In this document: positions 36,628 through 44,873 of the stretch, in pieces
Position numbering within the stretch: the stretch's first letter is position 1
Layout: each line of letters begins with the position of its first letter
Assembly (NCBI GenBank): GCA_025210475.1
Contig: JAOARW010000121.1
Span: 62,001 to 126,000 of the forward strand
DNA from: Carboxylicivirga sp.
GTDB taxonomy: Bacteria; Bacteroidota; Bacteroidia; Bacteroidales; Marinilabiliaceae
DNA length: 64,000 bases
Direction of reading: 5' to 3'
The notes under the pieces: generated by a model
The model's database searches: none
Told to the model about the DNA's origin: nothing
The model's input: the letters and a program-made list of their open reading frames with translations, nothing else
Program-made: the position numbers and the translations under genes

Positions 36628-38787
36628 ATGATTAAAAAAACATTATTGACATTGCTTGTTGCCTTGTTTATGCAAACAATGGCGAAGGCTGATGAAGGAA
36701 TGTGGATTCCGATGTTGCTCGAAAAATACAACATCGAGCAAATGCAGAAAATGGGTTTTAAACTCACTGCTGAGGATGTATATAGTGTAAACCAGGCATG
36801 CTTAAAGGATGCAGTTGTGATTTTCGGTCGCGGATGTACCGGTGAGTTGATTTCAGACAAGGGGCTAATTGTAACCAATCATCACTGTGGTTATGGACAG
36901 ATTCAATACCATAGTTCGGTTGAGAATGACTACCTGACCAATGGTTTTTGGGCCATGTCGCCTGAGGAAGAATTAATTAATCCGGGCTTGACTGTGACTT
37001 TCCTAAAGCGAATGGAAGATGTGACAGAGAAAGTTTTTGAAGGAACTACAAGTGATATGACCAATGAAGAGCGACAAAAAATAATTGGTAGGAATATTGC
37101 AAAGATCAAAAGCGAAGCAGTTAAGGATACACATTATAAGGCGGTTCTGAAGCCATTTTTCCACGGGAATCAGTATTTCTTATTTGTCAATGAGGTGTTT
37201 AAGGATGTACGTTTGGTTGGTGCACCACCATCGGCCATTGGTAAGTTCGGTGGCGATACGGATAACTGGATGTGGCCTCGACATACGGGTGATTTTTCAA
37301 TGTTTCGTATTTATGCTGATAAGGATAATAAGCCGGCTGAATACTCAAAAGACAATGTTCCTTACAAGCCTGCCAAGCATTTCCCGGTTTCATTAAAAGG
37401 GGTTAATGAAGGTGATTTTACAATGGTGTTTGGTTATCCGGGAAGTACCTACCAATATGTGCCTTCCTACCATCTGCAAATGTTAACGGAAACCATTAAT
37501 CCAAAATTGATTGATGTGCGTACCGAAAAGTTGGCGATAATGAATCGTTTTCAAGAAGCAGATCCTGCTGTACGAATTAAATATGCGGCCAAAAATGCAC
37601 GTATTTCAAACAGTTGGAAACGATGGATTGGAGAAAATCGCGGATTGGAAATTCTGGATGCCATCAATAAAAAGCAACAGTTTGAAGCCGAGTTTAATAA
37701 GTGGGCTAAATCAAACGCTGTTGAATATTCAGATCTGTTAGTTAAATACGAGAAGGTTTATAAGGATTATACCAACTACAACCTTACTTATGGGTATTAT
37801 CGCGAAATGATTCGTTCCAATGGAATGGAGATAGCTTATCTGGCGAGTCAGATGGAAGCCTTAAAAGCCTTGTACAGTGCCGATGAGGTAAACGAAGAAG
37901 CTGCCGGCAAAGTGAAAGAGAAGTTAAAAGAACGCGTTGAATTGTTCTTTAAAGATTATTATAAGCCAATTGATAAAGAACTTTCGGCTAAATTATTAGC
38001 AATGTATGCCGAAAATATTGATAAAGCTTTTCAGCCTGATGTTTATGACCTGATCAATGGAAAGTTCAAAGGTGATATTCAGAAGTTTGTTGATTATTTA
38101 TTTAGTAAATCGATATTTGATGATAAGGAAGCTACATTGGCTTTTGTTAATGATTTCTCTGTCAAATCCATTAAAAAATTAGAGAAAGATCCGGCCTATG
38201 TGCTTAATAATAGTTTCAAAACGGTTTATGAAGATGAGGTTTATCCTAAACTGAAGAAGTATTCATCTGAACTGGCTGAATTGAATAAAGCGTATATGGC
38301 TGCACAAATGAAATTTGAATCGGACAAAGTATTTTACCCCGATGCGAATTTTACCTTACGAGTTTCTTATGGTCAGGTGAAAGGATATACGGCGCGCGAT
38401 GCGGTTTACTACAAGCATTTTACCACATTGGAAGGTATTATGGAGAAAGATAATCCTGATATTTACGATTATCGTGTACCGGCTAAGTTGAAGGAGCTAT
38501 ATAAGAACAAGGATTATGGACGCTATGAAGTTGACGGAACAGTTCCTGTTTGTTTTGTAGCAACTAACCATACAACCGGTGGTAATTCAGGAAGTCCGGT
38601 ATTAAACGCCGAAGGACATCTAATCGGCATCAATTTTGACCGTGCATGGGAAGGTGTGATGAGTGATTTGATGTTCAATCCTGAGCAATGCCGTAATATT
38701 TCGCTGGATATGCGTTACGTATTGTTTATTGTGGATAAAATGGCAGGTGCCGGTTATTTATTAGATGAAATGACAATTATTGAATAA
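36628..38787 (+). CDS. dpp11: Ser46 dipeptidyl-peptidase, DPP11-like (Asp/Glu-specific)
   Basis: A 719-residue periplasmic peptidase that cleaves dipeptides from the N-terminus of oligopeptides for amino acid fermentation. The signal peptide ends near residue 21 (MAKA then DEGMW, the usual mature start). The catalytic triad is His85 in VTNHHCGYGQ, Asp222 in HTGDFSMFR and Ser654 in TGGNSGSPV. Position +18 from Ser654 is Arg672 (INFDRAWEG). In this family an Arg there gives acidic-residue specificity (DPP11) while Gly gives DPP7 specificity. Full length, intact, with a terminator after it. Confidence 0.92.
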   Translation: MIKKTLLTLLVALFMQTMAKADEGMWIPMLLEKYNIEQMQKMGFKLTAEDVYSVNQACLKDAVVIFGRGCTGELISDKGLIVTNHHCGYGQIQYHSSVENDYLTNGFWAMSPEEELINPGLTVTFLKRMEDVTEKVFEGTTSDMTNEERQKIIGRNIAKIKSEAVKDTHYKAVLKPFFHGNQYFLFVNEVFKDVRLVGAPPSAIGKFGGDTDNWMWPRHTGDFSMFRIYADKDNKPAEYSKDNVPYKPAKHFPVSLKGVNEGDFTMVFGYPGSTYQYVPSYHLQMLTETINPKLIDVRTEKLAIMNRFQEADPAVRIKYAAKNARISNSWKRWIGENRGLEILDAINKKQQFEAEFNKWAKSNAVEYSDLLVKYEKVYKDYTNYNLTYGYYREMIRSNGMEIAYLASQMEALKALYSADEVNEEAAGKVKEKLKERVELFFKDYYKPIDKELSAKLLAMYAENIDKAFQPDVYDLINGKFKGDIQKFVDYLFSKSIFDDKEATLAFVNDFSVKSIKKLEKDPAYVLNNSFKTVYEDEVYPKLKKYSSELAELNKAYMAAQMKFESDKVFYPDANFTLRVSYGQVKGYTARDAVYYKHFTTLEGIMEKDNPDIYDYRVPAKLKELYKNKDYGRYEVDGTVPVCFVATNHTTGGNSGSPVLNAEGHLIGINFDRAWEGVMSDLMFNPEQCRNISLDMRYVLFIVDKMAGAGYLLDEMTIIE

Positions 38788-38804
38788 GACAGTATAAAAA
38801 GTAA

Positions 38805-38846
38805 AACAAAAGGGTGACCGTAAAAAGTCGCCCTTTTGTGTTTTTT
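38805..38846 (+). terminator. Terminator of the dpp11 gene
   Basis: ACAAAAGGGTGAC pairs with GTCGCCCTTTTGT (one G-T pair) around an AT-rich loop, followed by TGTTTTTT. Confidence 0.8.
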
Positions 38847-38955
38847 ATAAATCCAGAAACAAACTTTATCAAAGAGGTGAATATTAGGTCTGTACTTTTT
38901 GTATGAAACTTATTAAATTGTATCACACATTTTTAAAGATTAAATATCGGGACGT

Positions 38956-39462
38956 ATGTTAAGAGATACCATTTTAAGGAAATTAAATGAACAAATACAA
39001 TTAGAACACTACACAGCGAACCTTTACCTTGCCATGTCATCGTGGTGTAACGATCAAAGATTAAATGGATCAGCCAAATTTCTTTATGATTTAAGCAGGC
39101 GCAAGATGTCGCGCATGTACAAGTTGTATAACTATGTAAATGAAACTGGTAGCATGGCGATTATGGGTGCGATTGATGCCCCGCCTATTGATTACAAGAA
39201 TTTGAAAGATGTGATTGAGAGAACCTTTGATCACGAAAAGCACCTGAGTTTAAAAATCAACGAATTAACTGAGTTGTCGATGAGTGAGAATGATTTTCCT
39301 TGCTTTAATTTTTTGCAGTTTTTTATGGAAGAAAGGCACGAAAAAGAAGCACTTTTAATGAGTATGTTGGATCGTATTGATATCATTGGTATGGAAGGTC
39401 GTGGTGTTTACATGATAGATAAGGAATTAGGAAGTTTGGTGAGTAGCGAAAACAAAGCATAA
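38956..39462 (+). CDS. Ferritin-like protein lacking ferroxidase ligands
   Basis: A 168-residue four-helix ferritin that aligns without gaps to E. coli FtnA through most of its length (NEQIQLEHYTANLY; FPCFNFLQFFMEE; GRGVYMIDKELGSL). Glu17, Glu94, Glu126 and Glu129 are kept. However, the usual Glu49, Glu50 and His53 are Arg49, Lys50 and Arg53 (SRRKMSRM), and Glu130 is Lys130. These changes remove the diiron ferroxidase site, as in animal L-chain ferritin, where a Lys also replaces the matching Glu. It may form mixed shells with another ferritin or have a storage role without rapid oxidation. It is monocistronic. The fold call is firm; loss of activity is inferred from a recalled alignment. Confidence 0.88.
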   Translation: MLRDTILRKLNEQIQLEHYTANLYLAMSSWCNDQRLNGSAKFLYDLSRRKMSRMYKLYNYVNETGSMAIMGAIDAPPIDYKNLKDVIERTFDHEKHLSLKINELTELSMSENDFPCFNFLQFFMEERHEKEALLMSMLDRIDIIGMEGRGVYMIDKELGSLVSSENKA

Positions 39463-39496
39463 AAAATCCCCGCTAGATTAAAAACTAACGAGGATT
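39461..39496 (-). terminator. Terminator of the C69 dipeptidase gene, overlapping the ferritin stop
   Basis: On the minus strand AATCCTCGTTAG pairs with CTAGCGGGGATT (two G-T pairs) and is followed by a run of T. The T run overlaps the stop codon of the convergent ferritin gene. Confidence 0.65.
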
Positions 39497-39516
39497 AATA
39501 TCAATAACGAGTTTGT

Positions 39517-41130
39517 TTAGAATCCTAGACCGAATCGGGCCCAGTATTTTTCTTCTAATTCTTTCCAACGCAACATGGTTGCACCGGTAAAATCTTTGGT
39601 GTATTTGTTAAGTAAATCCTGAGCTTCTTTTTTCTTTCCGGCTTTAAGTAGTTTTTCAAGTCTAATTTCCAGTTCCTTTGTTTCAGTCTGGCCTTTTTCT
39701 TCCAGGTAAGCCACTTCATCTAACAATCCTTTTTTAGTACTTTGCCATTCAAGGGTAGCCAGCTTATTAGCTTTACGATATTGCCAGATAGCAGCATCTT
39801 CACGATAACGTTTCTGTCCGCAAAAGTTAAAACTTTCTGGTAGCTCTGTTGCACCCGAATAGATTGGAATACGTGGTGATTGCCCAGGATTATCGAAGCT
39901 AAACCAAGCTATACCTCCAATGGCATCGGGCAGCCAGTCGCGTAGTTGAATAATTTCAGAATACGAACACCACGATACTGCCACTGTTCTTTGAAACTCG
40001 ATCGTTTCATCTTTTAATGCATTGTATAAATTGCGCTCGTTGCGACCCAGCCAGGGATTCGCAATTTTTGATTTAAGTGTATCAACACCAATTTCCTCTT
40101 TTTTATCGTTATATTTTTTCTTCGTTACTAGCAGATTTTGGGTCATGTCGTATTCTGTGCCTTCATATGTTTCGCGGTATAAGGCCATAATATCCTGAAC
40201 CGAAACTTTTTTGTCAGGCTTAACCGAGAAAGGAATTTCATCAGCTTCAAAATCAATATTAAGAGATGGAGCTAAAGCGTTTAAAATAAAATATTCACGA
40301 ATTTTAAAAGGTTTTTCAACGTCGCCATAAGCTTTCCAAAATTTAAATGGCTTTTTGCCATCCCAACGGCCCAATTTTTTTGCAGCCGAAAATACATTTT
40401 TAGAAGCCATAAAATGATCTTTATCCTTCAGGTTAAGAATGCCTATGCGTGATATATTGGCCGAAACACCAACATGACCATCCGGAATGCGCTGAGCGGC
40501 CCAGATGCCGCCTATCTGATCAGGCCCCTCACCAACAATCTCCATTTGCCAAACTTCATATTTATCGGCAATGGTGATGCATTCGCCCCAGTCGCCATAA
40601 CCATATTCCTCAATTAGTTCGCCAATAAGTTTTATAGCATCACGAGCTGTAGAGCAACGCTCCAAGGCAATTCGTTCCAACTCTTCGATTAAAAACATCC
40701 CTTTTTCGTTAACTAATTCTTTAGGACCAACAAAAGTTGTTTCTCCAATAGCGAGTTGTTTTTCATTCAGACATGGATAGGCGGTATTTAAAAAGTTATA
40801 GGTTTGCTTAGCCTGAGGAATTGTGCCAACCTGTTGTACTTTACGCATATCCCAAGGTGTTTCAGTTTTAAGCTTACCTTTAAAAATAGGCGTGGTTGTA
40901 TCATTCTTAAAAGTTTGACCTTTTTCTACAGTTAACCAGGTGCGGTAACGTCCATCACATGTATGAGAAGTAATTACTGATCCATCAACAGTAGCTCCTT
41001 TGCTTACCATTATACTTGTGCAACTTTCTCCAAAATAAGGATCATTAACCTGATCAAATATACTTTGTGCGTGCATGCTCATCATTGATGAGATGAGGAG
41101 CATTATTAGAAAAGACAATTGTTTCTTCAT
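39517..41130 (-). CDS. C69-family dipeptidase
   Basis: A 537-residue secreted dipeptidase of MEROPS family C69 (PepD type), an N-terminal nucleophile hydrolase. A signal peptide (to about residue 21, SMHA then QS) precedes Cys37 in GESCTSIMVSKGATVDGSVI, the expected catalytic nucleophile near the mature N-terminus. Further family features are SHTCDGR, GPKELVNEKGMFLIEE and DYGDWGE-like GYGDWGECITIADKYEVWQM. It probably acts in the periplasm on peptides produced by other proteases such as the DPP11 nearby. It is convergent with the ferritin gene. Confidence 0.9.
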   Translation of the reverse strand: MKKQLSFLIMLLISSMMSMHAQSIFDQVNDPYFGESCTSIMVSKGATVDGSVITSHTCDGRYRTWLTVEKGQTFKNDTTTPIFKGKLKTETPWDMRKVQQVGTIPQAKQTYNFLNTAYPCLNEKQLAIGETTFVGPKELVNEKGMFLIEELERIALERCSTARDAIKLIGELIEEYGYGDWGECITIADKYEVWQMEIVGEGPDQIGGIWAAQRIPDGHVGVSANISRIGILNLKDKDHFMASKNVFSAAKKLGRWDGKKPFKFWKAYGDVEKPFKIREYFILNALAPSLNIDFEADEIPFSVKPDKKVSVQDIMALYRETYEGTEYDMTQNLLVTKKKYNDKKEEIGVDTLKSKIANPWLGRNERNLYNALKDETIEFQRTVAVSWCSYSEIIQLRDWLPDAIGGIAWFSFDNPGQSPRIPIYSGATELPESFNFCGQKRYREDAAIWQYRKANKLATLEWQSTKKGLLDEVAYLEEKGQTETKELEIRLEKLLKAGKKKEAQDLLNKYTKDFTGATMLRWKELEEKYWARFGLGF

Positions 41131-41268
41131 GAGATTTTGAGCTTTTTAAACATGTTCTATTGAGGCTAAAAATAATAAAAGGTACATTTATGCTTGCTAA
41201 CAAAGGTCATGTTAGTCATATTTATCATCAGATATCCAGATTTTTAAGCTTTTGAACCTAAAAACCCA

Positions 41269-42405
41269 ATGAAGACAAATTCTATTTTATCCGTAATTCT
41301 TATTTCAATTTTACTATCAGGCTGTTCACTTCTTAAATTACAGCCACAATTTGCCGGTGAAGCGCTGCCTAAACAAGATTTGAATAAACGTATGGCAGTG
41401 CGGTCATTCTATAAAAATTTTAGTGGTGAAGTGATGCAAGCGGCTGATTCGATATTTTCCATGTCCAATGATTTAGCGGTAAAATCAGAAGCGATTAAAT
41501 GGAAAGGTGCGGCCACCTCAGCTTGTGTGCGAACGGCCTTTCAGACAGATGCGGAAGTGGCATTGGTTGAAACCTGGTTGCTGACACGCCAGATGGATGA
41601 ATACTTAAATTCTCGTGGAGAAGGATTTTTTGGCGAATTTCAACAGATTGCTACTGCTTGTTCGGGGAAGTTGTATGAGGATATTCAGAAAATAGCTCGA
41701 AGAAATAATCATCAAAAGGATTTCGAATTGTTGTCGGAATTCGTACTAAACTACCCGGTAAAGAATGATTTTCAGGATTGGCAATTTACGAAAATGGATG
41801 TTCGGCAGCAGTTGCTTGAGCATTTACAAATTCCCGATTCTGCATATACGACAACTGTGGGAACGGGAGCTGAAGTAATGAATGATTTTACTGACCGTAT
41901 AAGTGTTTATAACGATCAAATAAAATCGCAATTATCCTGGGAGAAAGATTTGGTATTATTAACCTTTCAAGACGATAGCATTGCTCAGCCTTATTTGGCA
42001 AGAATCGATTCACTTTCACAAATGTTAAACCGATTAGCCATCGTAGCTCAGGAATCGCCCGAAATGATGGGAGTCATTGCTGTTCGTATGCGGGAAGAAT
42101 TATCTCCCATTGTATCAGATCTTAATTCGGGTATGCGTTCCAGTATCGAAGAATTATCCAACGAACGTGCACAATTACAGGAATACCTGAATACTCAACG
42201 TGTACTCCTGCGTGACGACATGACACAATCGGGAAAAGAGTTGATTCAGGAAACAACCGATAACCTTATTCGTTTTGTTCGTCAGATATCATGGTTAATT
42301 ATTATAGTTGTCATTGTGCTGGTGGCTATTATCTTTGGTCTGCCGTTCATGCTGGGGTATTTATTGGCAAAAGCGCGGTTTAAAAATAAGAATGATAATC
42401 AGTAA
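41269..42405 (+). CDS. Lipoprotein with C-terminal membrane helix, unknown function
   Basis: A 378-residue protein that I do not recognise. It has a lipobox (ILLSGC, lipidation near Cys19), a largely alpha-helical middle region with low conservation to anything I know, a probable coiled coil near 255-320 (SSIEELSNERAQLQEYLNTQ), and a strong membrane helix at about 344-368 (LIIIVVIVLVAIIFGLPFML) followed by a basic tail (KARFKNKNDNQ). The combination suggests an N-terminus anchored in a membrane leaflet on the periplasmic side and a C-terminus across the inner membrane. It lies 24 bases upstream of the lactonase-like gene and may be cotranscribed. Confidence 0.72.
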   Translation: MKTNSILSVILISILLSGCSLLKLQPQFAGEALPKQDLNKRMAVRSFYKNFSGEVMQAADSIFSMSNDLAVKSEAIKWKGAATSACVRTAFQTDAEVALVETWLLTRQMDEYLNSRGEGFFGEFQQIATACSGKLYEDIQKIARRNNHQKDFELLSEFVLNYPVKNDFQDWQFTKMDVRQQLLEHLQIPDSAYTTTVGTGAEVMNDFTDRISVYNDQIKSQLSWEKDLVLLTFQDDSIAQPYLARIDSLSQMLNRLAIVAQESPEMMGVIAVRMREELSPIVSDLNSGMRSSIEELSNERAQLQEYLNTQRVLLRDDMTQSGKELIQETTDNLIRFVRQISWLIIIVVIVLVAIIFGLPFMLGYLLAKARFKNKNDNQ

Positions 42406-42429
42406 AATAAGTAAATAGTAACTTTTAAG

Positions 42430-43524
42430 ATGATGATAAATAAACTCTTGCATTTATTATTGATTGTAGCATTACTTTCATCATGCGTATCAAAAGAAGA
42501 AAATAAGTCTTATCCATTTTATTTGGGAACCTATACAGATGGTGAAAGCAAGGGAATCTATCAAGGAGTATTAAAAAATGATGGCACCTTTGATACTTTG
42601 CAATTAGCGGCAGAAGCGAATAATCCATCCTTTTTGTGCTTTGCAAATCAAGGAAAAAGCTTATTGGCTGTTGGCGAAGTGAATGTTGAGGGAACCGGCA
42701 CTGTTGATTCGTATCAAATTACTGGCAATGGATTAAAGCATGCATCCACATCGATAAGTGGAGGAGCACACCCGTGCCACATTATTTCTAATGATAAGGG
42801 TGATGTTTTAATGGCTAACTATACCGGAGGTAATCTGGGATATGTTCAGATTGATAATGACGGAAATTTAAGTGACTTGTTGGATGTAGCTCAGCATAAT
42901 AACAGTAGCAACCCAGAACAGCAAAATAAAGCACATGCTCATTCAGCATGGATGTTGGGCGAAGATAAATTGGTAGCTGTTGATTTAGGGATCAATCAAT
43001 TAATCTTCTATACGGTAAAGAATAATGAATTACATAGGACTGATAGTTTGTTGATGGAACAAGGTGCCGGACCGCGTCACCTCACTTTTCATCCAACAAA
43101 AGAAATAATGTACGTGGTGAACGAACTTAATAGCACTGTGTCGGTGGTGACCAAGGATAATAAGGGATGGAAATTATTAAATTCAATTACAACATTGCCA
43201 ATGAACTATTCTGATAAAAGCTATTGTGCCGACATACACATTTCAAATGATGGTCGTTTTTTGTATGCTTCAAACCGGGGACACAATTCTATTGCGATTT
43301 TCAAGCTTGATGATACCGGGCAAGCTTTAAAATTGATTGGTCATCAGGATGTAAAAGGGGAGTGGCCCCGTAATTTTTCATTAACTCCCGATGGTGAATA
43401 TTTAGTGGTTGCTAACCAGCATTCGAATAATTTGGTGGCTTTTAAGCGTAGTGATCAAACAGGGCAATTATCATTCTCGAGTGAAATTAAGGCGGGAAGT
43501 CCAGTCTGTATGTTGTTTAAATGA
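42430..43524 (+). CDS. Lactonase-family (YbhE/Pgl-like) lipoprotein
   Basis: A 364-residue seven-bladed beta-propeller of the lactonase family (E. coli 6-phosphogluconolactonase type, PF10282). A lipobox (LLSSC, Cys18 or 19) shows it is exported and lipidated, so a cytosolic pentose-phosphate role is unlikely. Blade motifs include YLGTYTDGESKGIY, HPCHIISNDKGDVLMANYTG, GAGPRHLTFHPTKEIMYVVNEL and ASNRGHNSIAIF. The natural substrate of exported members is uncertain. It probably shares a transcript with the upstream lipoprotein gene and ends in a heptad-repeat hairpin. Confidence 0.85.
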   Translation: MMINKLLHLLLIVALLSSCVSKEENKSYPFYLGTYTDGESKGIYQGVLKNDGTFDTLQLAAEANNPSFLCFANQGKSLLAVGEVNVEGTGTVDSYQITGNGLKHASTSISGGAHPCHIISNDKGDVLMANYTGGNLGYVQIDNDGNLSDLLDVAQHNNSSNPEQQNKAHAHSAWMLGEDKLVAVDLGINQLIFYTVKNNELHRTDSLLMEQGAGPRHLTFHPTKEIMYVVNELNSTVSVVTKDNKGWKLLNSITTLPMNYSDKSYCADIHISNDGRFLYASNRGHNSIAIFKLDDTGQALKLIGHQDVKGEWPRNFSLTPDGEYLVVANQHSNNLVAFKRSDQTGQLSFSSEIKAGSPVCMLFK

Positions 43525-43558
43525 GAAGCTAGAATCTGGCTGCTAGCTTCTGGTTTCT
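43524..43558. repeat. Heptad-phased inverted repeat
   Basis: Five consecutive 7-base units begin at the lactonase stop codon. AGAAGCT and AGAATCT are followed by GGCTGCT, AGCTTCT and GGTTTCT, forming an inverted repeat with a 9-bp perfect stem (AGAAGCTAG with CTAGCTTCT). A second element with the same 7-base phasing lies at 47724-47776. It can act as a terminator but has no T run. Confidence 0.55.
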
Positions 43559-43564
43559 AATTAT

Positions 43565-43572
43565 TATCTTTG
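43565..43572 (+). promoter_or_regulatory. -7 element of the radical SAM gene
   Basis: TATCTTTG is an exact TAnnTTTG match about 21 bases before ATG 43593, giving a leader of roughly 15 bases. Confidence 0.45.
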
Positions 43573-43592
43573 CGCCTCGAAATTTTGACAAT

Positions 43593-44531
43593 ATGCAATA
43601 TCCCTGGGGACACGATAAAAGATACAACGACTACAGTTCATACATTAAACGAACATTTGGAGAGCGGGTGCAAAAGGTATCCATCAATGCGGGCTTTACA
43701 TGTCCCAATCGCGATGGTTCCAAGGGCACTGGAGGGTGTGCATTTTGCAATAACAGCACTTTTAATCCATCCTACTGTGGTCCTGAATTAAGCATCTTGG
43801 AGCAAATTGAGAAAGGAACTTCATTTTTTCGTCCCAAATATCAAACTCAGCAATATTTGGCCTATTTTCAGGCTTATAGTAATACCTATGGGGAAACCAG
43901 TTTTTTAATCGACCAATATCAGCAGGCCTTGAGTCATCCAAAGGTGACTGGCATTGTGTTAGGTACGCGTCCTGACTGTATATCTGATGATTTATTAAAG
44001 GTTTTGGCCGAGTGGCGAAAAGACTATTATATTGCAATTGAGTTAGGAGCTGAATCTACTTCAGATGATACCTTGGAATTAATCAACCGGGGACATTCGT
44101 TTGCAGAAACAGTTGACGCAGCCAATCGTATTTCAAATGCAGGAATTCCTGTTGGTTTGCACATGATTTTGGGCTTGCCTGGCGAAGATCGTCAAGCTTT
44201 ATTGGCTCATGCCGACGAGGTTTCAAAGCTTCCCATTAATTTTCTTAAGCTGCATCAGTTGCAAATAGTTAAAGGCAGTGCTTTCGGCAATATTTATGAC
44301 AATCAGCCAGATTATTTTCAATTGTTTACTGCCGAAGAATTTATTGAGTTGGTGGTTGATTTTCTGGAATTAATGAATCCGGCTATTGTTATGGAGCGAT
44401 TCATCAGTCAGGCACCGCATGATTTATTGATTGCACCGCGTTGGGGCTTAAAGAATTTTGAGTTTGTAGCCAAAGTTGAGAAACGATTGGCTGAGCGAAA
44501 TACCTGGCAGGGTAAAAGGTATAAGAAATAG
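43593..44531 (+). CDS. TIGR01212-family radical SAM protein
   Basis: A 312-residue radical SAM protein of the YhcC/TIGR01212 type. The cluster-binding motif is the unusual long form: a first Cys in AGFTCPNRDGSKGTGGCAFC, then Cys at +14 and +17 in GCAFC. Further signatures are LGTRPDCISDDLL, VELGAESTSD-like IELGAESTSDDTLELINRGH, and HMILGLPGEDRQ. The family's reaction is not established; some members are suggested to act on tRNA. The start at 43593 follows closely on a promoter. Confidence 0.9.
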   Translation: MQYPWGHDKRYNDYSSYIKRTFGERVQKVSINAGFTCPNRDGSKGTGGCAFCNNSTFNPSYCGPELSILEQIEKGTSFFRPKYQTQQYLAYFQAYSNTYGETSFLIDQYQQALSHPKVTGIVLGTRPDCISDDLLKVLAEWRKDYYIAIELGAESTSDDTLELINRGHSFAETVDAANRISNAGIPVGLHMILGLPGEDRQALLAHADEVSKLPINFLKLHQLQIVKGSAFGNIYDNQPDYFQLFTAEEFIELVVDFLELMNPAIVMERFISQAPHDLLIAPRWGLKNFEFVAKVEKRLAERNTWQGKRYKK

Positions 44532-44540
44532 AGTATTAAA

Positions 44541-44573
44541 AAAGGATTCACTGATAATTTCGATGAATCCTTT
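44541..44573. terminator. Hairpin between convergent genes
   Basis: AAAGGATTCA (44541-44550) pairs perfectly with TGAATCCTTT (44564-44573). On the minus strand it is followed by TTTTTT, so it ends the Cys-rich protein transcript and may also serve the radical SAM gene. Confidence 0.7.
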
Positions 44574-44585
44574 ATGTTGTTTTAA

Positions 44586-44855
44586 TTATTTTTCGCTTCC
44601 TATTTTAATAACCATTCCCATTTTACTCATTACATGGTCGTATCCTCCTTTATCATGAGGCAAAGTGCAATCGCTACAATCTTTTATTCCATTTTTGTAC
44701 TTGAAATTGCCACCACATTGATCTTTTAACATGTAAAGCGGACAATAGCAAAATAAACAATTAAATTCTTCGGTGTTTTTGCTTTTGTGACAAGGAAAAA
44801 ATTCACACTTCTTGTTCTGTGAGAATTTATAGTTTTCTGTTTTTAGTTCTTTCAT
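44586..44855 (-). CDS. Cysteine-rich small-domain protein (PF04071-like)
   Basis: An 89-residue protein with eight cysteines at 17, 22, 33, 36, 38, 47, 60 and 63, in the pattern NKKCEFFPCH, FNCLFCYCPLY, CGGN and CSDC. This matches the 'cysteine-rich small domain' family, a presumed metal-binding domain sometimes fused to cobinamide-salvage enzymes. It lies 18 bases downstream of the nucleotidyltransferase-kinase fusion gene and is closed by a terminator, so the two are likely one operon. The metal and function are unknown. Confidence 0.82.
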   Translation of the reverse strand: MKELKTENYKFSQNKKCEFFPCHKSKNTEEFNCLFCYCPLYMLKDQCGGNFKYKNGIKDCSDCTLPHDKGGYDHVMSKMGMVIKIGSEK

Positions 44856-44873
44856 TCTAGTATTCCTTAGGAA

